From Betaproteobacteria bacterium SG8_41 (GTDB lineage: Bacteria > Pseudomonadota > Gammaproteobacteria > Burkholderiales > SG8-41), in contig LJTT01000017.1 in assembly GCA_001303585.1 (NCBI GenBank), positions 1 to 64,000 on the forward strand: a stretch of 64,000 nt of DNA. The letters run 5' to 3'. Shown one piece after another: positions 1-8,828 of the stretch (positions are counted from its first letter, which is position 1; each line of letters opens with the position of its first letter). The position numbers and the translations under genes were made by a program. The notes under the pieces are model-generated. The model was not told the DNA's origin. It saw only the letters and a program-made list of their open reading frames with translations, and searched no databases.

Positions 1-528
1 GAGGGGTAGCCGCAGGTCTCGCGGCGACAGTACCGTGATCTCGATTTCGACGCCATCGTCGCTGAGCGTGAACACCGGCACCGTCCGCGACTCTTCGCCT
101 GAATAAAGCCGGCCCTGCGCCGCTCGATAGATAATGCCGCGGTCGATGAAAAAAAGCTCCACCGCCTTCGCGTTATCGGTAAAGAGCTGAAGATTGATAT
201 CCGCGTACTTGCCGGCGTTGCCATTCAGGACGGAACCGGTGAGATACGGATTGAATTGGATCATTTCCCGCATTGCCCGCACCGCTGTTTTCCGCAGAGC
301 TCGCAATCGCTCGCGGTGCGTGTCAGGCTGATAAATCTGCCGATAAAGCTTGAGCGCGGCGTCGATTTCCTCGTTGGTGGGCAGCACACGCGCGTCAGGC
401 GTACCCGCTTGACGCGCGGCCTTGCGCTTGGCCAGCGCGTAATCTTCTATGCCGTCCTCCGCCATCAGCCGCGCCGCGAGGTGTGCGATGCGGCCGCGGA
501 CCTCGTGTCGGCCGTAATCCCGTGCCAT
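1..528 (-). CDS. Nucleotidyltransferase-like protein (3' end outside window)
   Basis: An open frame begins at an ATG 5 nt after the mrcA stop and runs off the left edge, giving at least 176 residues. The N-terminal half is basic and helical (HEVRGRIAHLAARLMAEDG near the start, then KRKAARQAG). A segment around residues 95-130 (GSVLNGNAGKYADINLQLF, then a stretch ending FFIDRGIIY) resembles the short nucleotidyltransferase-fold proteins of proteobacteria that are sometimes mislabelled as a UDP-N-acetylmuramate ligase. No true ligase motif is visible. The 5-nt spacing suggests co-transcription with mrcA. The substrate is unknown and the C-terminal end cannot be seen. The family assignment is from recalled similarity; the reading frame itself is certain. 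Confidence 0.6.
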   Translation of the reverse strand, partial: MARDYGRHEVRGRIAHLAARLMAEDGIEDYALAKRKAARQAGTPDARVLPTNEEIDAALKLYRQIYQPDTHRERLRALRKTAVRAMREMIQFNPYLTGSVLNGNAGKYADINLQLFTDNAKAVELFFIDRGIIYRAAQGRLYSGEESRTVPVFTLSDDGVEIEITVLSPRDLRLPL

Positions 529-533
529 GGCGC

Positions 534-2861
534 CTAAAAGAGCTGGTTGCGCGCGTCCTCGGGTGGACGGTCTCCCCCGACAACGCCGCCGACAAGCGTT
601 TCGTGCTCGGGCGGGAGAAACTCCTGATAGAAGTAGTCCAGCGCGCCCTCGCCTTCAGCGACTCGCAGCCCGGTTACGGGGTCAACATTTAGCGCGACAA
701 TCCCTTCTGGTGGCACGAGCGGCTGCTCCGGCACATCCTTCAAGGCTGTTCCCATGTAATCCATCCAAATGGGCAACGCCGCCTGGGCTCCAGTTTCGTT
801 ACGGCCCAGCGTTTTCGGCGTGTCGAAGCCAATCCACGCAACCGCCACTAATCCAGGGTTGAAACCGCAGAACCACGCGTCTACGAATTCATTGGTGGTG
901 CCGGTCTTGCCCGCGAGGTCGGTGCGTTTCAGCTTCATCGCTCGCGCCGCCGTGCCCATGCGCACGACATCTCGCATCATGCTGGTCATGAGGAATGCGT
1001 TGCGCGCGTCTATCACCCGCTCGGCCCCTGTGCCGGCAGCCGAAGGCCTCGCTTGGAGCAGCACGTTGCCTTGCGCATCCTCAATGCGTTCAATTAAGTA
1101 CGGCGCCACCCGGTATCCGCCATTCGCGAATACCGCATAGGCGCTAACCATCTGCATCGGCGTCACATTACCGGCGCCCAGCGCCATGGTGAGATACGGT
1201 GGATGCAGCTTGGGATCAAAACCGAAACGCGCGGCATAATCCTGAACATATCGTGGAGAGATCGCCTGCAGGATTCGGACCGATACCAGATTCTTGGATT
1301 TGACGAGCGCCATGCGCATGCGCAAAGGCCCTTCGAATTTGCCATCGAAATTATTCGGTTCCCAAGGCTCGGACCCGGTCTGAGCGGCGGTGAACATGAG
1401 CGGCGCATCATTTATGATCGTCGCCGGTGTAAATCCTTTCTCAAGTGCGGCGGAATATACGATCGGTTTGAAGCTCGAGCCAGGCTGTCTGAGTGCCTGA
1501 ACGATACGGTTGTATTGGTTCCGACCGAAGTCGAATCCCCCGACGAGAGCACGAACTGCGCCATCGCGTGGGTCCATCGAAACCAGGGCCGCCTCGACAA
1601 GCGGTAGCTGCGTAATATGCCAGCGTCCCTTCGCGTGTTGTTGCACGCGGATAATTGCGCCACGCCGAATGCGTTGGTTGGCACTTACTTTTGAGCCCAG
1701 CCGACGCGCGGCGAATCGAAGCCCGTCTGCGCCGATGTTGATCCACTCGCCACCCTTGCGATAGGCCCGAACCCGCTTGGTAGTGGCCTCGACTACGATG
1801 GCCGGTGAAATGTCATCGCTTTCGTATACGTCATGCAGGCTATCTTCCAGAATCTCTTCATTGAGCTTCACCGGGAGGTTCACGTAACCTTCCGGTCCGC
1901 GATAGCCGTGGCGCCGGTCGTAATCTTGCACGCCGCGACGCACCGCTTTATAAGCCGCTTCCTGGTGTGAGGTCAGAAGCGTCGTATAAACCCGAATTCC
2001 CCGCGCGTAAGCCTCCTCACGGTAACGCTCATAAAGCAGCTGTCGAACCATCTCGGCGAGATGTTCTGCGTGAACGGCAAATTCCGTGGACTCCTTCCTT
2101 ATCTTGACCGTCAGCTCCTCCCGATCAGCGGCGGAAAACTGTTCATCCGAGATCAGCCTGAGCTCGCGCATGCGCCTGAGCACGTACTGCTGTCGCAGTT
2201 TCGCGCGCTTGGGATTGGCAATCGGGTTATAGCGCGAGGGCGCTTTGGGCAGCCCGGCAAGCATCGCCGACTCTGCTAGATCGAGTTCCTTCAGGCTCTT
2301 GCCGAAGTAAGTCTGCGCCGCCGCGGCAAAGCCGTAGGCTCGGTGCCCGAGATAGATCTGATTGACGTAGAGCGCGAGAATCTGATCCTTCGAAAGGTTC
2401 GCTTCGATCTTGAACGCGAGCAGCACTTCGTTGAACTTTCGGGTAAGCGTTCGCTCCTTCGTCAGGAAGAAGTTGCGCGCCACCTGCATCGTAATCGTCG
2501 ACGCCCCTTGACGGACACCGCCAGATATAAAGTTCGAAATGGCCGCCCGTGCAACACCGATATAGTCAACGCCGCGATGCTGGTAGAAGCGCTCATCCTC
2601 GGCGGCCAGGATCGCGCCGATCAGCGGCTTGGGCACGTGATCGATGTTGACGACTGCTCGGCGCTCCTCGCCAAACTCTCCAATCAATTTGCCGTCAGCG
2701 CTGTAAACTCGGAGCGGAACCTTCGGCTGATAATTCGTTAGCACATCCAATGACGGCAGCGTCGGATAAACCAGTGCCGCTGCGAACGCGACGATCATTA
2801 CACCAGCGAGCGCACCCGCCAGGAGCAAAACAAAGGGGTATGCCAGCCAACGAAATGACAT
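534..2861 (-). CDS. mrcA: Penicillin-binding protein 1A (bifunctional glycosyltransferase/transpeptidase)
   Basis: 775-residue class A PBP that polymerises and cross-links peptidoglycan on the periplasmic face. One N-terminal membrane anchor (about residues 7-33) is followed by a GT51 glycosyltransferase domain with the EDERFYQHRG motif (catalytic Glu about 88) and QGASTITMQ at about 118-126. An insert at about 280-420 resembles the PBP1a OB-like domain. The transpeptidase domain has SSFK (catalytic Ser 462), SKN (522-524) and KTGT (652-655). All catalytic motifs are intact. The ATG at 2861 was chosen over an in-frame TTG one codon upstream. It is divergent from pilM, a common arrangement in beta- and gammaproteobacteria, and the downstream nucleotidyltransferase-like gene starts 5 nt after its stop. 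Confidence 0.96.
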   Translation of the reverse strand: MSFRWLAYPFVLLLAGALAGVMIVAFAAALVYPTLPSLDVLTNYQPKVPLRVYSADGKLIGEFGEERRAVVNIDHVPKPLIGAILAAEDERFYQHRGVDYIGVARAAISNFISGGVRQGASTITMQVARNFFLTKERTLTRKFNEVLLAFKIEANLSKDQILALYVNQIYLGHRAYGFAAAAQTYFGKSLKELDLAESAMLAGLPKAPSRYNPIANPKRAKLRQQYVLRRMRELRLISDEQFSAADREELTVKIRKESTEFAVHAEHLAEMVRQLLYERYREEAYARGIRVYTTLLTSHQEAAYKAVRRGVQDYDRRHGYRGPEGYVNLPVKLNEEILEDSLHDVYESDDISPAIVVEATTKRVRAYRKGGEWINIGADGLRFAARRLGSKVSANQRIRRGAIIRVQQHAKGRWHITQLPLVEAALVSMDPRDGAVRALVGGFDFGRNQYNRIVQALRQPGSSFKPIVYSAALEKGFTPATIINDAPLMFTAAQTGSEPWEPNNFDGKFEGPLRMRMALVKSKNLVSVRILQAISPRYVQDYAARFGFDPKLHPPYLTMALGAGNVTPMQMVSAYAVFANGGYRVAPYLIERIEDAQGNVLLQARPSAAGTGAERVIDARNAFLMTSMMRDVVRMGTAARAMKLKRTDLAGKTGTTNEFVDAWFCGFNPGLVAVAWIGFDTPKTLGRNETGAQAALPIWMDYMGTALKDVPEQPLVPPEGIVALNVDPVTGLRVAEGEGALDYFYQEFLPPEHETLVGGVVGGDRPPEDARNQLF

Positions 2862-2872
2862 CAATTCAGGTT

Positions 2873-2908
2873 GTTACAGAATAATGTTGTGTTTTTACAA
2901 CAAGTAAC
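2873..2908. repeat. Inverted repeat in the mrcA leader
   Basis: Nested inverted repeat just upstream of mrcA. An outer GTTAC/GTAAC pair (2873-2877 and 2904-2908) encloses an inner GTTGT/ACAAC pair (2886-2890 and 2897-2901) with a 6-nt loop. It lies 12-47 nt upstream of the mrcA ATG and could fold in the mrcA 5' leader. No function can be assigned. Confidence 0.35.
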
Positions 2909-2994
2909 TGAAGTAGATGTGCTACGACGTTAAGATTGTGACCATCAACACAGCACCAAAACGCGTTGCGGGTTAAGCTATGTTCGGTCAGCGG

Positions 2995-3023
2995 ATTATA
3001 GGCATGGTTCCGCACAAAAGAAA
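2995..3023 (-). promoter_or_regulatory. Candidate mrcA promoter
   Basis: On the minus strand a perfect TATAAT sits at 2995-3000. The hexamer 17 nt upstream (TTTCTT, 3018-3023) is a poor -35. It would give a leader of about 130 nt. The rest of the 241-bp mrcA-pilM gap is AT-rich. A weak plus-strand candidate for pilM is TTTACA (3038-3043) N17 TACGCT (3061-3066). Both are tentative. Confidence 0.3.
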
Positions 3024-3102
3024 CGACTAGAAAACGCTTTACACCCAACATAGTTGTTGCTACGCTTTAAAGTAAACTGTCGGATTGTCGGCCCATTGAC
3101 CT

Positions 3103-4206
3103 ATGATAAAAGGAAAATTCGGTTTCAGCCTTGACGCGCTCGAGGGCCTCTTCAAGACCAAGACGCCCCCGCTCATTGGTGCCGACATCAGCTCCTCCGC
3201 TGTGAAGATGGTGGAGATTTCGGAGTCGGGACGCGGTATGTATCGCGTCGAACGTTATGCCATCGAGCCGCTGCCCAAGGACTCGGTCGTCGAAGGCAAC
3301 ATCAACAACCTTGATGCCGTAAGCGACGCCCTAAAACGCTGCCACAAGCGTCTGGGTAGCGGCATCAAGAACCTCGCTCTCGCCCTGCCCAGCGCGGCAG
3401 TGATCAGCAAGAAGATACTCGTGCCCGCGGGCCAGACCGAAGACGATCTCGGACTGCAAGTGGAAACCGAGGCAAATCAGTACATCCCGTTTTCTCTGGA
3501 TGAAGTTAATCTCGATTGGCAGGTGCTCGGCCCCGCGCCGAACAGCCCGGAGGACATCGAGGTATTGATTGCGGCCTCGCGCAAGGAGAAGATCGAGGAT
3601 CGGGTTGCAGCGGCCGAGGTGGCGGGATTGAAAGCGGTGGTCATGGATGTGGATCTCTTCGCCTCGCAGAGCGCGTTCGAATTGATCGAGGATCAGTTCC
3701 CCGAGAAAGGCAAGGACCAGAACATCGCGATCGTGGACGTAGGGGCCTCCGTGACGGCGATCAACATTCTGCGCAACGATCAATCAGTCTACACGCGCGA
3801 GCAGGCCTTCGGCGGCAACCAGCTGACCCAAGAAATACAAAATCGGTTCGGGTTGTCGCTTGAAGAGGCGGAGGCCGCCAAACGTGCCGGTGGGCTGCCG
3901 GAAAATTACGAGTCCGAGGTCCTGCACCCCTTTCTTGACATGATGGGCCTCGAAATTGCGCGCGCGTTGCAGTTCTTCTTCACCTCAACCCAGCACAACC
4001 AGGTCCACCACGTGGTGCTCTCGGGCGGCAGCGCTGCAATCCCAGGGGCCGATGAGGCGGTGGGCAAGCGGGTTCAGGTCAATACCATCATCGGGAACCC
4101 CTTTGCGAATATGGCTCTTTCGTCGAGGATCAGGCCCCGCAATCTGACCCAGGACGCGCCATCCTTAATGGTGGCGTGTGGACTTGCCATGCGGAGGTTC
4201 GACTGA
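3103..4206 (+). CDS. pilM: Type IV pilus inner-membrane platform ATPase-like protein PilM
   Basis: 367-residue actin-fold protein of the type IV pilus alignment complex. It binds nucleotide in the cytoplasm and recruits PilN through PilN's N-terminal tail. Actin/FtsA-like elements are visible: GADISSSAVKMVEI near residues 26-39, a second phosphate loop at IVDVGASVTAINIL (about 209-222) and VLSGGSAAIPG (about 304-314). There is no membrane segment, as expected. The ATG at 3103 is the first of an operon pilM-N-O-P-Q with tight spacing. Its stop overlaps the pilN start (TGATG). Length and motifs are typical of the family. Confidence 0.96.
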   Translation: MIKGKFGFSLDALEGLFKTKTPPLIGADISSSAVKMVEISESGRGMYRVERYAIEPLPKDSVVEGNINNLDAVSDALKRCHKRLGSGIKNLALALPSAAVISKKILVPAGQTEDDLGLQVETEANQYIPFSLDEVNLDWQVLGPAPNSPEDIEVLIAASRKEKIEDRVAAAEVAGLKAVVMDVDLFASQSAFELIEDQFPEKGKDQNIAIVDVGASVTAINILRNDQSVYTREQAFGGNQLTQEIQNRFGLSLEEAEAAKRAGGLPENYESEVLHPFLDMMGLEIARALQFFFTSTQHNQVHHVVLSGGSAAIPGADEAVGKRVQVNTIIGNPFANMALSSRIRPRNLTQDAPSLMVACGLAMRRFD

Positions 4207-4799
4207 TGATCCGCGTGAACCTACTGCCGCACCGCGAGGCTCGGCGTAAACAGCAGCAGCAGCAGTTCTTCATTCTGCTTGCGTTCGTAGCCATCATTGG
4301 GGCGGCCTCGTGGTTTTCCGTGCATACGTACCTGAGCGACCGCTTGCAAGAGCAGCAAAGCAGGAATGCCTACCTCGAGCAAGAGATCGTCAAGCTCGAC
4401 AAACAGATCGCAGAGATCAAAAAGCTCCAAGAGCAAACTGCGGCGCTGCTGGCGCGTAAGAAAGTAGTTGAGACGTTGCAGAGCAATCGAGCGGAGGTAG
4501 TGCACTTGCTCGACCAGCTCGTCAGGCAGCTGCCCGACGGCATTTACCTTAAAGGCATCAAGCAAAAAGGCAACGTCGTCACTATTTCGGGCTATACGCA
4601 ATCGCAGGCGCGGGTATCGACGTTGATGCGCAATTTGGAGTCCTCGAACCATCTTGAGAGTCCGGGTCTCATCGAGATCAAGGCCGTACAGCTCAGTGGC
4701 CAGCGGATCAACGAGTTCACGATGAACATCAACATCATGCGCGCCAAAGCCGAAGAAGATTCGCCCAAGAGGCCGCGCGGGCGTCCGGCCAAGGGCTAA
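4206..4799 (+). CDS. pilN: Type IV pilus assembly protein PilN
   Basis: 197 residues, starting at the ATG that overlaps the pilM stop. The N-terminal MIRVNLLPHREARR carries the conserved NLLP tail that docks into PilM. One transmembrane helix follows (about residues 22-42), then a coiled-coil (about 45-95) and a periplasmic ferredoxin-like domain, with a basic tail ending RPRGRPAKG. An upstream in-frame start would add ten residues inside pilM and would displace the PilM-binding tail from the N-terminus, so it was rejected. PilN pairs with PilO in the inner-membrane alignment complex. Confidence 0.95.
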   Translation: MIRVNLLPHREARRKQQQQQFFILLAFVAIIGAASWFSVHTYLSDRLQEQQSRNAYLEQEIVKLDKQIAEIKKLQEQTAALLARKKVVETLQSNRAEVVHLLDQLVRQLPDGIYLKGIKQKGNVVTISGYTQSQARVSTLMRNLESSNHLESPGLIEIKAVQLSGQRINEFTMNINIMRAKAEEDSPKRPRGRPAKG

Positions 4800-4811
4800 C
4801 GAGCGATAGCC

Positions 4812-5471
4812 ATGACACTAGACGACCTCAGACGGCTTGACCCCAAGAAAATCGGCAGCTGGCCCATCGGGCCCAAGCTTGGCGCGCTGCTGCTCTTGCT
4901 GCTCTTGATCATATTCGCGAGCTACTGGTTCGACTGGCAACACCAGATAGAGCAGATCAACGCCGAGAAGCTGAAGGAAGATCAGCTGCGCACGACGTTT
5001 CTCGAGAAGAAAAAGCGTGCCATCAACCTGCCTGCCTATCGCAAGCAATTGGAAGACATCGAGAAGCAGTTCGGCGCGCTACTCAAGCAATTGCCAGGGA
5101 AGTCCGAAATGGACGCCCTCCTCACCGATATCAACCAGGCTGGACTGGGTCGCGGACTGCAATTCGAGCTTTTCAAGCCGGCTGCCGCCGAAATTCAACG
5201 CGACTTCTACGCGGAGTTGCCGATCACCATAAAGCTCACTGGCACCTATCACGACATCGGCGCCTTCGCGAGCGATATCGGTAAGCTGCCTCGCATCGTG
5301 ACGCTGAACGATATCGCGCTTTCCGCGGGAAAAGGCGGTGCGGGTAAGGAGGGCAAGGGCGGCGACACCCTTGTGCTCGATGCCACGGCAAAAACATTCC
5401 GCTATCTTGACGAAGAAGAGCTCGCACAGCAGAGACAGGCCGCGGCCAAGAAAGCCAGGAAGAGAAGATGA
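4812..5471 (+). CDS. pilO: Type IV pilus assembly protein PilO
   Basis: 219-residue inner-membrane protein that heterodimerises with PilN. It has a short cytoplasmic N-terminus (MTLDDLRRLDPKKIGSWP), one transmembrane helix (about 24-43, Leu-rich), a coiled-coil (about 48-90) and a periplasmic ferredoxin-like domain. The C-terminal 25 residues are Lys/Arg/Glu-rich. It starts 12 nt after pilN and its stop overlaps the pilP start (ATGA). Family and position in the operon agree. Confidence 0.95.
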   Translation: MTLDDLRRLDPKKIGSWPIGPKLGALLLLLLLIIFASYWFDWQHQIEQINAEKLKEDQLRTTFLEKKKRAINLPAYRKQLEDIEKQFGALLKQLPGKSEMDALLTDINQAGLGRGLQFELFKPAAAEIQRDFYAELPITIKLTGTYHDIGAFASDIGKLPRIVTLNDIALSAGKGGAGKEGKGGDTLVLDATAKTFRYLDEEELAQQRQAAAKKARKRR

Positions 5472-5986
5472 ACTTCAGAGCCATCGCCATCGCGCTCTCG
5501 CTCCTCACGCTCGCAGCGTGCGGCGGAGAGCAGCACTCGGACCTGAGGCAGTTCGTCAAGGATTCCGAAAATCTGCCGCGCGGCCGCATTCCGCCCCTCC
5601 CGGAAGTGAAGCCCTATGAGGCTTTTACCTACAATGCGTTCGAACTTCTGGATCCGTTCGTACCACGGAAGATCGAGCCGCCTAAGGGCATAACGGTAGC
5701 CGGCGGCATTAAGCCTCCCGATCCGAACCGCCGCAAGGAGCCGCTCGAGGCGTATCCACTCGAGAACCTGAAGATGGTTGGCACCCTGGAACAGAAGAAG
5801 CAGTTCCATGCTCTGGTCAAGACCCCGGACAATAACCTCTTCCGGGTGTCGTCCGGCAATTTCATGGGACAGAACTTCGGCCGAATCACCGACATATCCG
5901 AATCCGCCATCAAGTTGAAGGAACTCGTTCAAGACAGCAGCGGTGCATGGAAAGAAGAAGAGCGCACCATGCTGCTGCAGGATTAA
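5468..5986 (+). CDS. pilP: Type IV pilus lipoprotein PilP
   Basis: 172 residues. The signal peptide ends in a lipobox LAAC with the lipidated Cys at residue 18. An unstructured Pro-rich linker follows (about 40-80), then the beta-sandwich domain (about 85-165) that contacts the secretin PilQ (ENLKMVGTLEQKKQFHALV region). PilP links the PilN/PilO complex to PilQ. It overlaps pilO by 4 nt and is followed 15 nt later by pilQ. Confidence 0.95.
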   Translation: MNFRAIAIALSLLTLAACGGEQHSDLRQFVKDSENLPRGRIPPLPEVKPYEAFTYNAFELLDPFVPRKIEPPKGITVAGGIKPPDPNRRKEPLEAYPLENLKMVGTLEQKKQFHALVKTPDNNLFRVSSGNFMGQNFGRITDISESAIKLKELVQDSSGAWKEEERTMLLQD

Positions 5987-6001
5987 TCGGAGGCAAGAAA
6001 A

Positions 6002-8125
6002 ATGAGTTTCGCTACCCGTTTCATCTTCCCGGTCTTGCGCGTCGTGCTGGCGACCGTATTTTTGGTTGCCGCGAGCGGGGCCGCTTATGCCCAGTCAAAC
6101 ACGATCCAGGGCATAAACGTGTCGCCCCAACCCGGCGGCAAGTTGCTGGTCAAGGTCGCGCTGAAAGAGGCGCCCGCGAATCCTCCGGTCGGCTTTACGA
6201 TCAATAATCCGCCCCGCATCGCGTTTGATTTCCTCGATACGAACAGCGCAATGGGTCGCACGAGCCAGGAAGTGGGTGAGGGCGATTTGCGCAGCATCAA
6301 TGTCATCCAGGCAGGCAATCGCACCCGGTTGGTACTGAACCTCAACCGCGCGCAGGGCTACGACACCCAGATCGAGGGCCAGGCCCTGCTCATTACTCTG
6401 CAGGGCGCGGCTTCGGTCGCAGCCCCCACCGAAGTGACGACACACTTCGCGGAAGCAAGGCCTTCGGACGTGCGCCACGCGCTCCGCGACGTTGATTTCC
6501 GGCGCGGCCGCTCCGGAGAGGGTCGCATCGTCATCGACCTATCCGACAACACTGTTGGCATAGACCTCAAGCAGCAAGGACGCGCAATCGTCATTGATTT
6601 CTTCAATACGGCGCTGCCCAAGAATCTCGAGCGCCGCATGGACGTTGCGGACTTCGGCACGCCGGTGGAACGGGTCGACGCATTCGCCCAGGGCAACAAC
6701 ACGCGGATCGTGATCGAGCCGAGCGGTAATTGGGAGCATACGGCCTACCAGACCGATACCCGCTTCATCGTTGAAGTGAAGCGCGTCATCGAGGACCCGA
6801 ACCGCCTGGTGCGCCCCGGCTTCACCGGTGAAAAGCTTTCCCTCAATTTCCAAAACGTTGAAGTGCGCGCGGTTCTGCAGGTCATCGCGGATTTTACCGG
6901 TCTCAATATCATTACCAGCGACACCGTGACGGGCAACCTCACGCTGAGACTGAAGGATGTGCCATGGGATCAGGCGCTGGACATCATCCTTCAGAGCAAG
7001 GGGCTCGACATGCGCAAGACCGGCAACGTGGTCTGGATCGCACCGCGTGACGAGCTCGCTACCCGGGAGAAGCTCGCCCTGGAGGCCAAACAGCAGATTC
7101 AGGATCTGGAGCCGACCCGCACTGAGATCTTCCAGTTGAACTACCAGAAGGCGGAGGCTTTCCGCACGCTTCTCACCGACGACAAGCAGCGTATTCTCTC
7201 CAAGCGCGGCAGCGCCGTCATTGATCCCAGGACCAACACCGTCTTCGTGCAGGACACGCCCACGAAGCTCGAAGAGGTGCGCATGCTGATCCAGCGCGTC
7301 GATATCCCGGTGCGCCAGGTCATGATTGAGTCCCGTATCGTTGAGGCCACCGATAATTTCGCCCGTAACCTCGGTGTGCGGCTTGGATATCACGACCAGA
7401 CCGGCCGCGGCGGCAAGCTCACGACTGGAAATGACGTGTTGCGCGGCACGGTGGGAGGCAGCCTTAATGACACCGGTTTCCACACTGGGCAGTCCGCAAC
7501 CGAGCCCGTCTGGCCCACGGATTCCCTGTCTGTGAACTTGCCGGCGCCAAACATCGGCGGTAATCCGGCGGGCGCGTTCTCGCTGCTGCTGTTCAATGAC
7601 GCGGGGACGAAATTTCTCAATCTCGAGCTGACTGCGCTGCAGGCTGATGGAAAGGGCAAGATCATCTCCAGCCCACGCGTCATCACCGCAGATCAGGTGG
7701 AGGCAGTGATCGAGCAAGGCACGGAGATCCCGTACCAGCAGGCCACCTCCAGCGGCGCCACGAGCGTCTCGTTCAAGAAAGCGACGCTTTCCCTCAAGGT
7801 GAAGCCGCAAATTACGCCGGACGACAACGTGATCATGAACGTCAACGTCCACAAGGACAGCGTGGGGCAAACCACCCTTTCCGGACCATCAATCGACACC
7901 AAACAGATCACCACGGAGGTGCTGGTATCGAATGGCGGCACGGTCGTCATCGGGGGCATCTACACGCAGGAAGAGCGCAATACCACGAACAAGGTCCCCG
8001 TGCTGGGTGACCTGCCCTACGTCGGTTTCCTGTTCAAGCAGAACCTCAAACAGGATGATCGGACGGAGCTGCTTATTTTCATCACGCCGAAGGTTATCAA
8101 GGACAACGTAAGTCTGCGCCAGTAG
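6002..8125 (+). CDS. pilQ: Type IV pilus outer-membrane secretin PilQ
   Basis: 707-residue secretin forming the outer-membrane pore for the pilus. A signal peptide is cleaved near AYA-Q (about residue 30). Two AMIN-type domains (about 35-130 and 155-250) would bind peptidoglycan. An STN/N0 domain starts near 278 (LSLNFQNVEVRAVLQVIAD). A secretin N-domain follows (about 372-440), then the C-terminal secretin barrel (about 450-705) with VPVLGDLPYVGFLFK near the end. GGAGG lies 9 nt before the ATG. It is the last gene of pilMNOPQ, and a strong terminator follows 15 nt after the stop. Confidence 0.97.
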   Translation: MSFATRFIFPVLRVVLATVFLVAASGAAYAQSNTIQGINVSPQPGGKLLVKVALKEAPANPPVGFTINNPPRIAFDFLDTNSAMGRTSQEVGEGDLRSINVIQAGNRTRLVLNLNRAQGYDTQIEGQALLITLQGAASVAAPTEVTTHFAEARPSDVRHALRDVDFRRGRSGEGRIVIDLSDNTVGIDLKQQGRAIVIDFFNTALPKNLERRMDVADFGTPVERVDAFAQGNNTRIVIEPSGNWEHTAYQTDTRFIVEVKRVIEDPNRLVRPGFTGEKLSLNFQNVEVRAVLQVIADFTGLNIITSDTVTGNLTLRLKDVPWDQALDIILQSKGLDMRKTGNVVWIAPRDELATREKLALEAKQQIQDLEPTRTEIFQLNYQKAEAFRTLLTDDKQRILSKRGSAVIDPRTNTVFVQDTPTKLEEVRMLIQRVDIPVRQVMIESRIVEATDNFARNLGVRLGYHDQTGRGGKLTTGNDVLRGTVGGSLNDTGFHTGQSATEPVWPTDSLSVNLPAPNIGGNPAGAFSLLLFNDAGTKFLNLELTALQADGKGKIISSPRVITADQVEAVIEQGTEIPYQQATSSGATSVSFKKATLSLKVKPQITPDDNVIMNVNVHKDSVGQTTLSGPSIDTKQITTEVLVSNGGTVVIGGIYTQEERNTTNKVPVLGDLPYVGFLFKQNLKQDDRTELLIFITPKVIKDNVSLRQ

Positions 8126-8140
8126 GCAGATGATCTAGGC

Positions 8141-8169
8141 AAAAAGGCGGCCTGCGGGCCGCCTTTTTT
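8141..8169 (+). terminator. Rho-independent terminator after pilQ
   Basis: GGCGGCC (8146-8152), loop TGCG, GGCCGCC (8157-8163), then T6 (8164-8169). It is preceded by A5, so it could also work on the opposite strand. It separates the pil operon from aroK. Confidence 0.93.
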
Positions 8170-8219
8170 GTGTTCCCCGGTCAGGGCGAGGCCCGACTGC
8201 ATTCCGTTAGAATCCAGCA

Positions 8220-8792
8220 ATGGGATACACCAGCAGGCCAGCGCGGGCAAGCGACCACATTCCGGAAAACATTTTCCTGGTGGGCTTGATGGGTGCGGGT
8301 AAGACCTCGGTCGGCAAGCTCCTTGCCCAGCGGCTGGGAAAGGATTTCTACGACTGCGACCACGAGATCGAAGAGGCGACGGGCGTAAAAATTGCGGTCA
8401 TATTTGAAATCGAGGGTGAAAGCGGTTTCCGGGCGCGCGAGTCGAAGATGCTCGTCGAGCTGGCCAACCGCAAGAACGTGCTGATCGCAACGGGCGGGGG
8501 TGCGGTTCTCTCCGTCGCCAACCGCAAGCTTCTGGCCGACAGAGGTATTGTCGTGTATTTGCGCGCGGCGCCCGTCGATTTGTGGCGCCGCACGCGCCAC
8601 GACAGGCATCGTCCCCTGCTCAAGACGGAAGACCGGATGGCGCGGTTTGAGCAGTTGTTCGCGGAACGCGACCCACTGTATCTCGAGATCGCTGATATCA
8701 TCGTCGACACCGGCAGCCAGAGTGTCGGGGCCCTCGCGAACAAGCTTCAGCACAGGATCGAGGAGTTCAAGGAACAAGCTGGGGAGCGTTAG
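8220..8792 (+). CDS. aroK: Shikimate kinase
   Basis: 190 residues. Phosphorylates shikimate at the 3-OH in the chorismate pathway. Walker A GLMGAGKTSVG at about residues 22-32, the YDCDHEIEE acidic motif (about 44-52), SGFRARESKML (substrate Arg), the GGGAVL glycine loop (about 95-100) and the LID segment RTRHDRHRPLL (about 123-133). It starts with ATG 51 nt after the pilQ terminator. aroB follows 36 nt after the stop, the usual aroKB pairing. Confidence 0.95.
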   Translation: MGYTSRPARASDHIPENIFLVGLMGAGKTSVGKLLAQRLGKDFYDCDHEIEEATGVKIAVIFEIEGESGFRARESKMLVELANRKNVLIATGGGAVLSVANRKLLADRGIVVYLRAAPVDLWRRTRHDRHRPLLKTEDRMARFEQLFAERDPLYLEIADIIVDTGSQSVGALANKLQHRIEEFKEQAGER

Positions 8793-8828
8793 GAAAGCCC
8801 TGTACGCGCCGGCTGGCTTTTCGGGATT

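Noticed and set aside
6539-7870. Long open frame (443 codons) on minus, opposite pilQ
   Set aside because: Antisense shadow of an intact secretin gene; composition is His/Arg/Leu-rich and matches no family.
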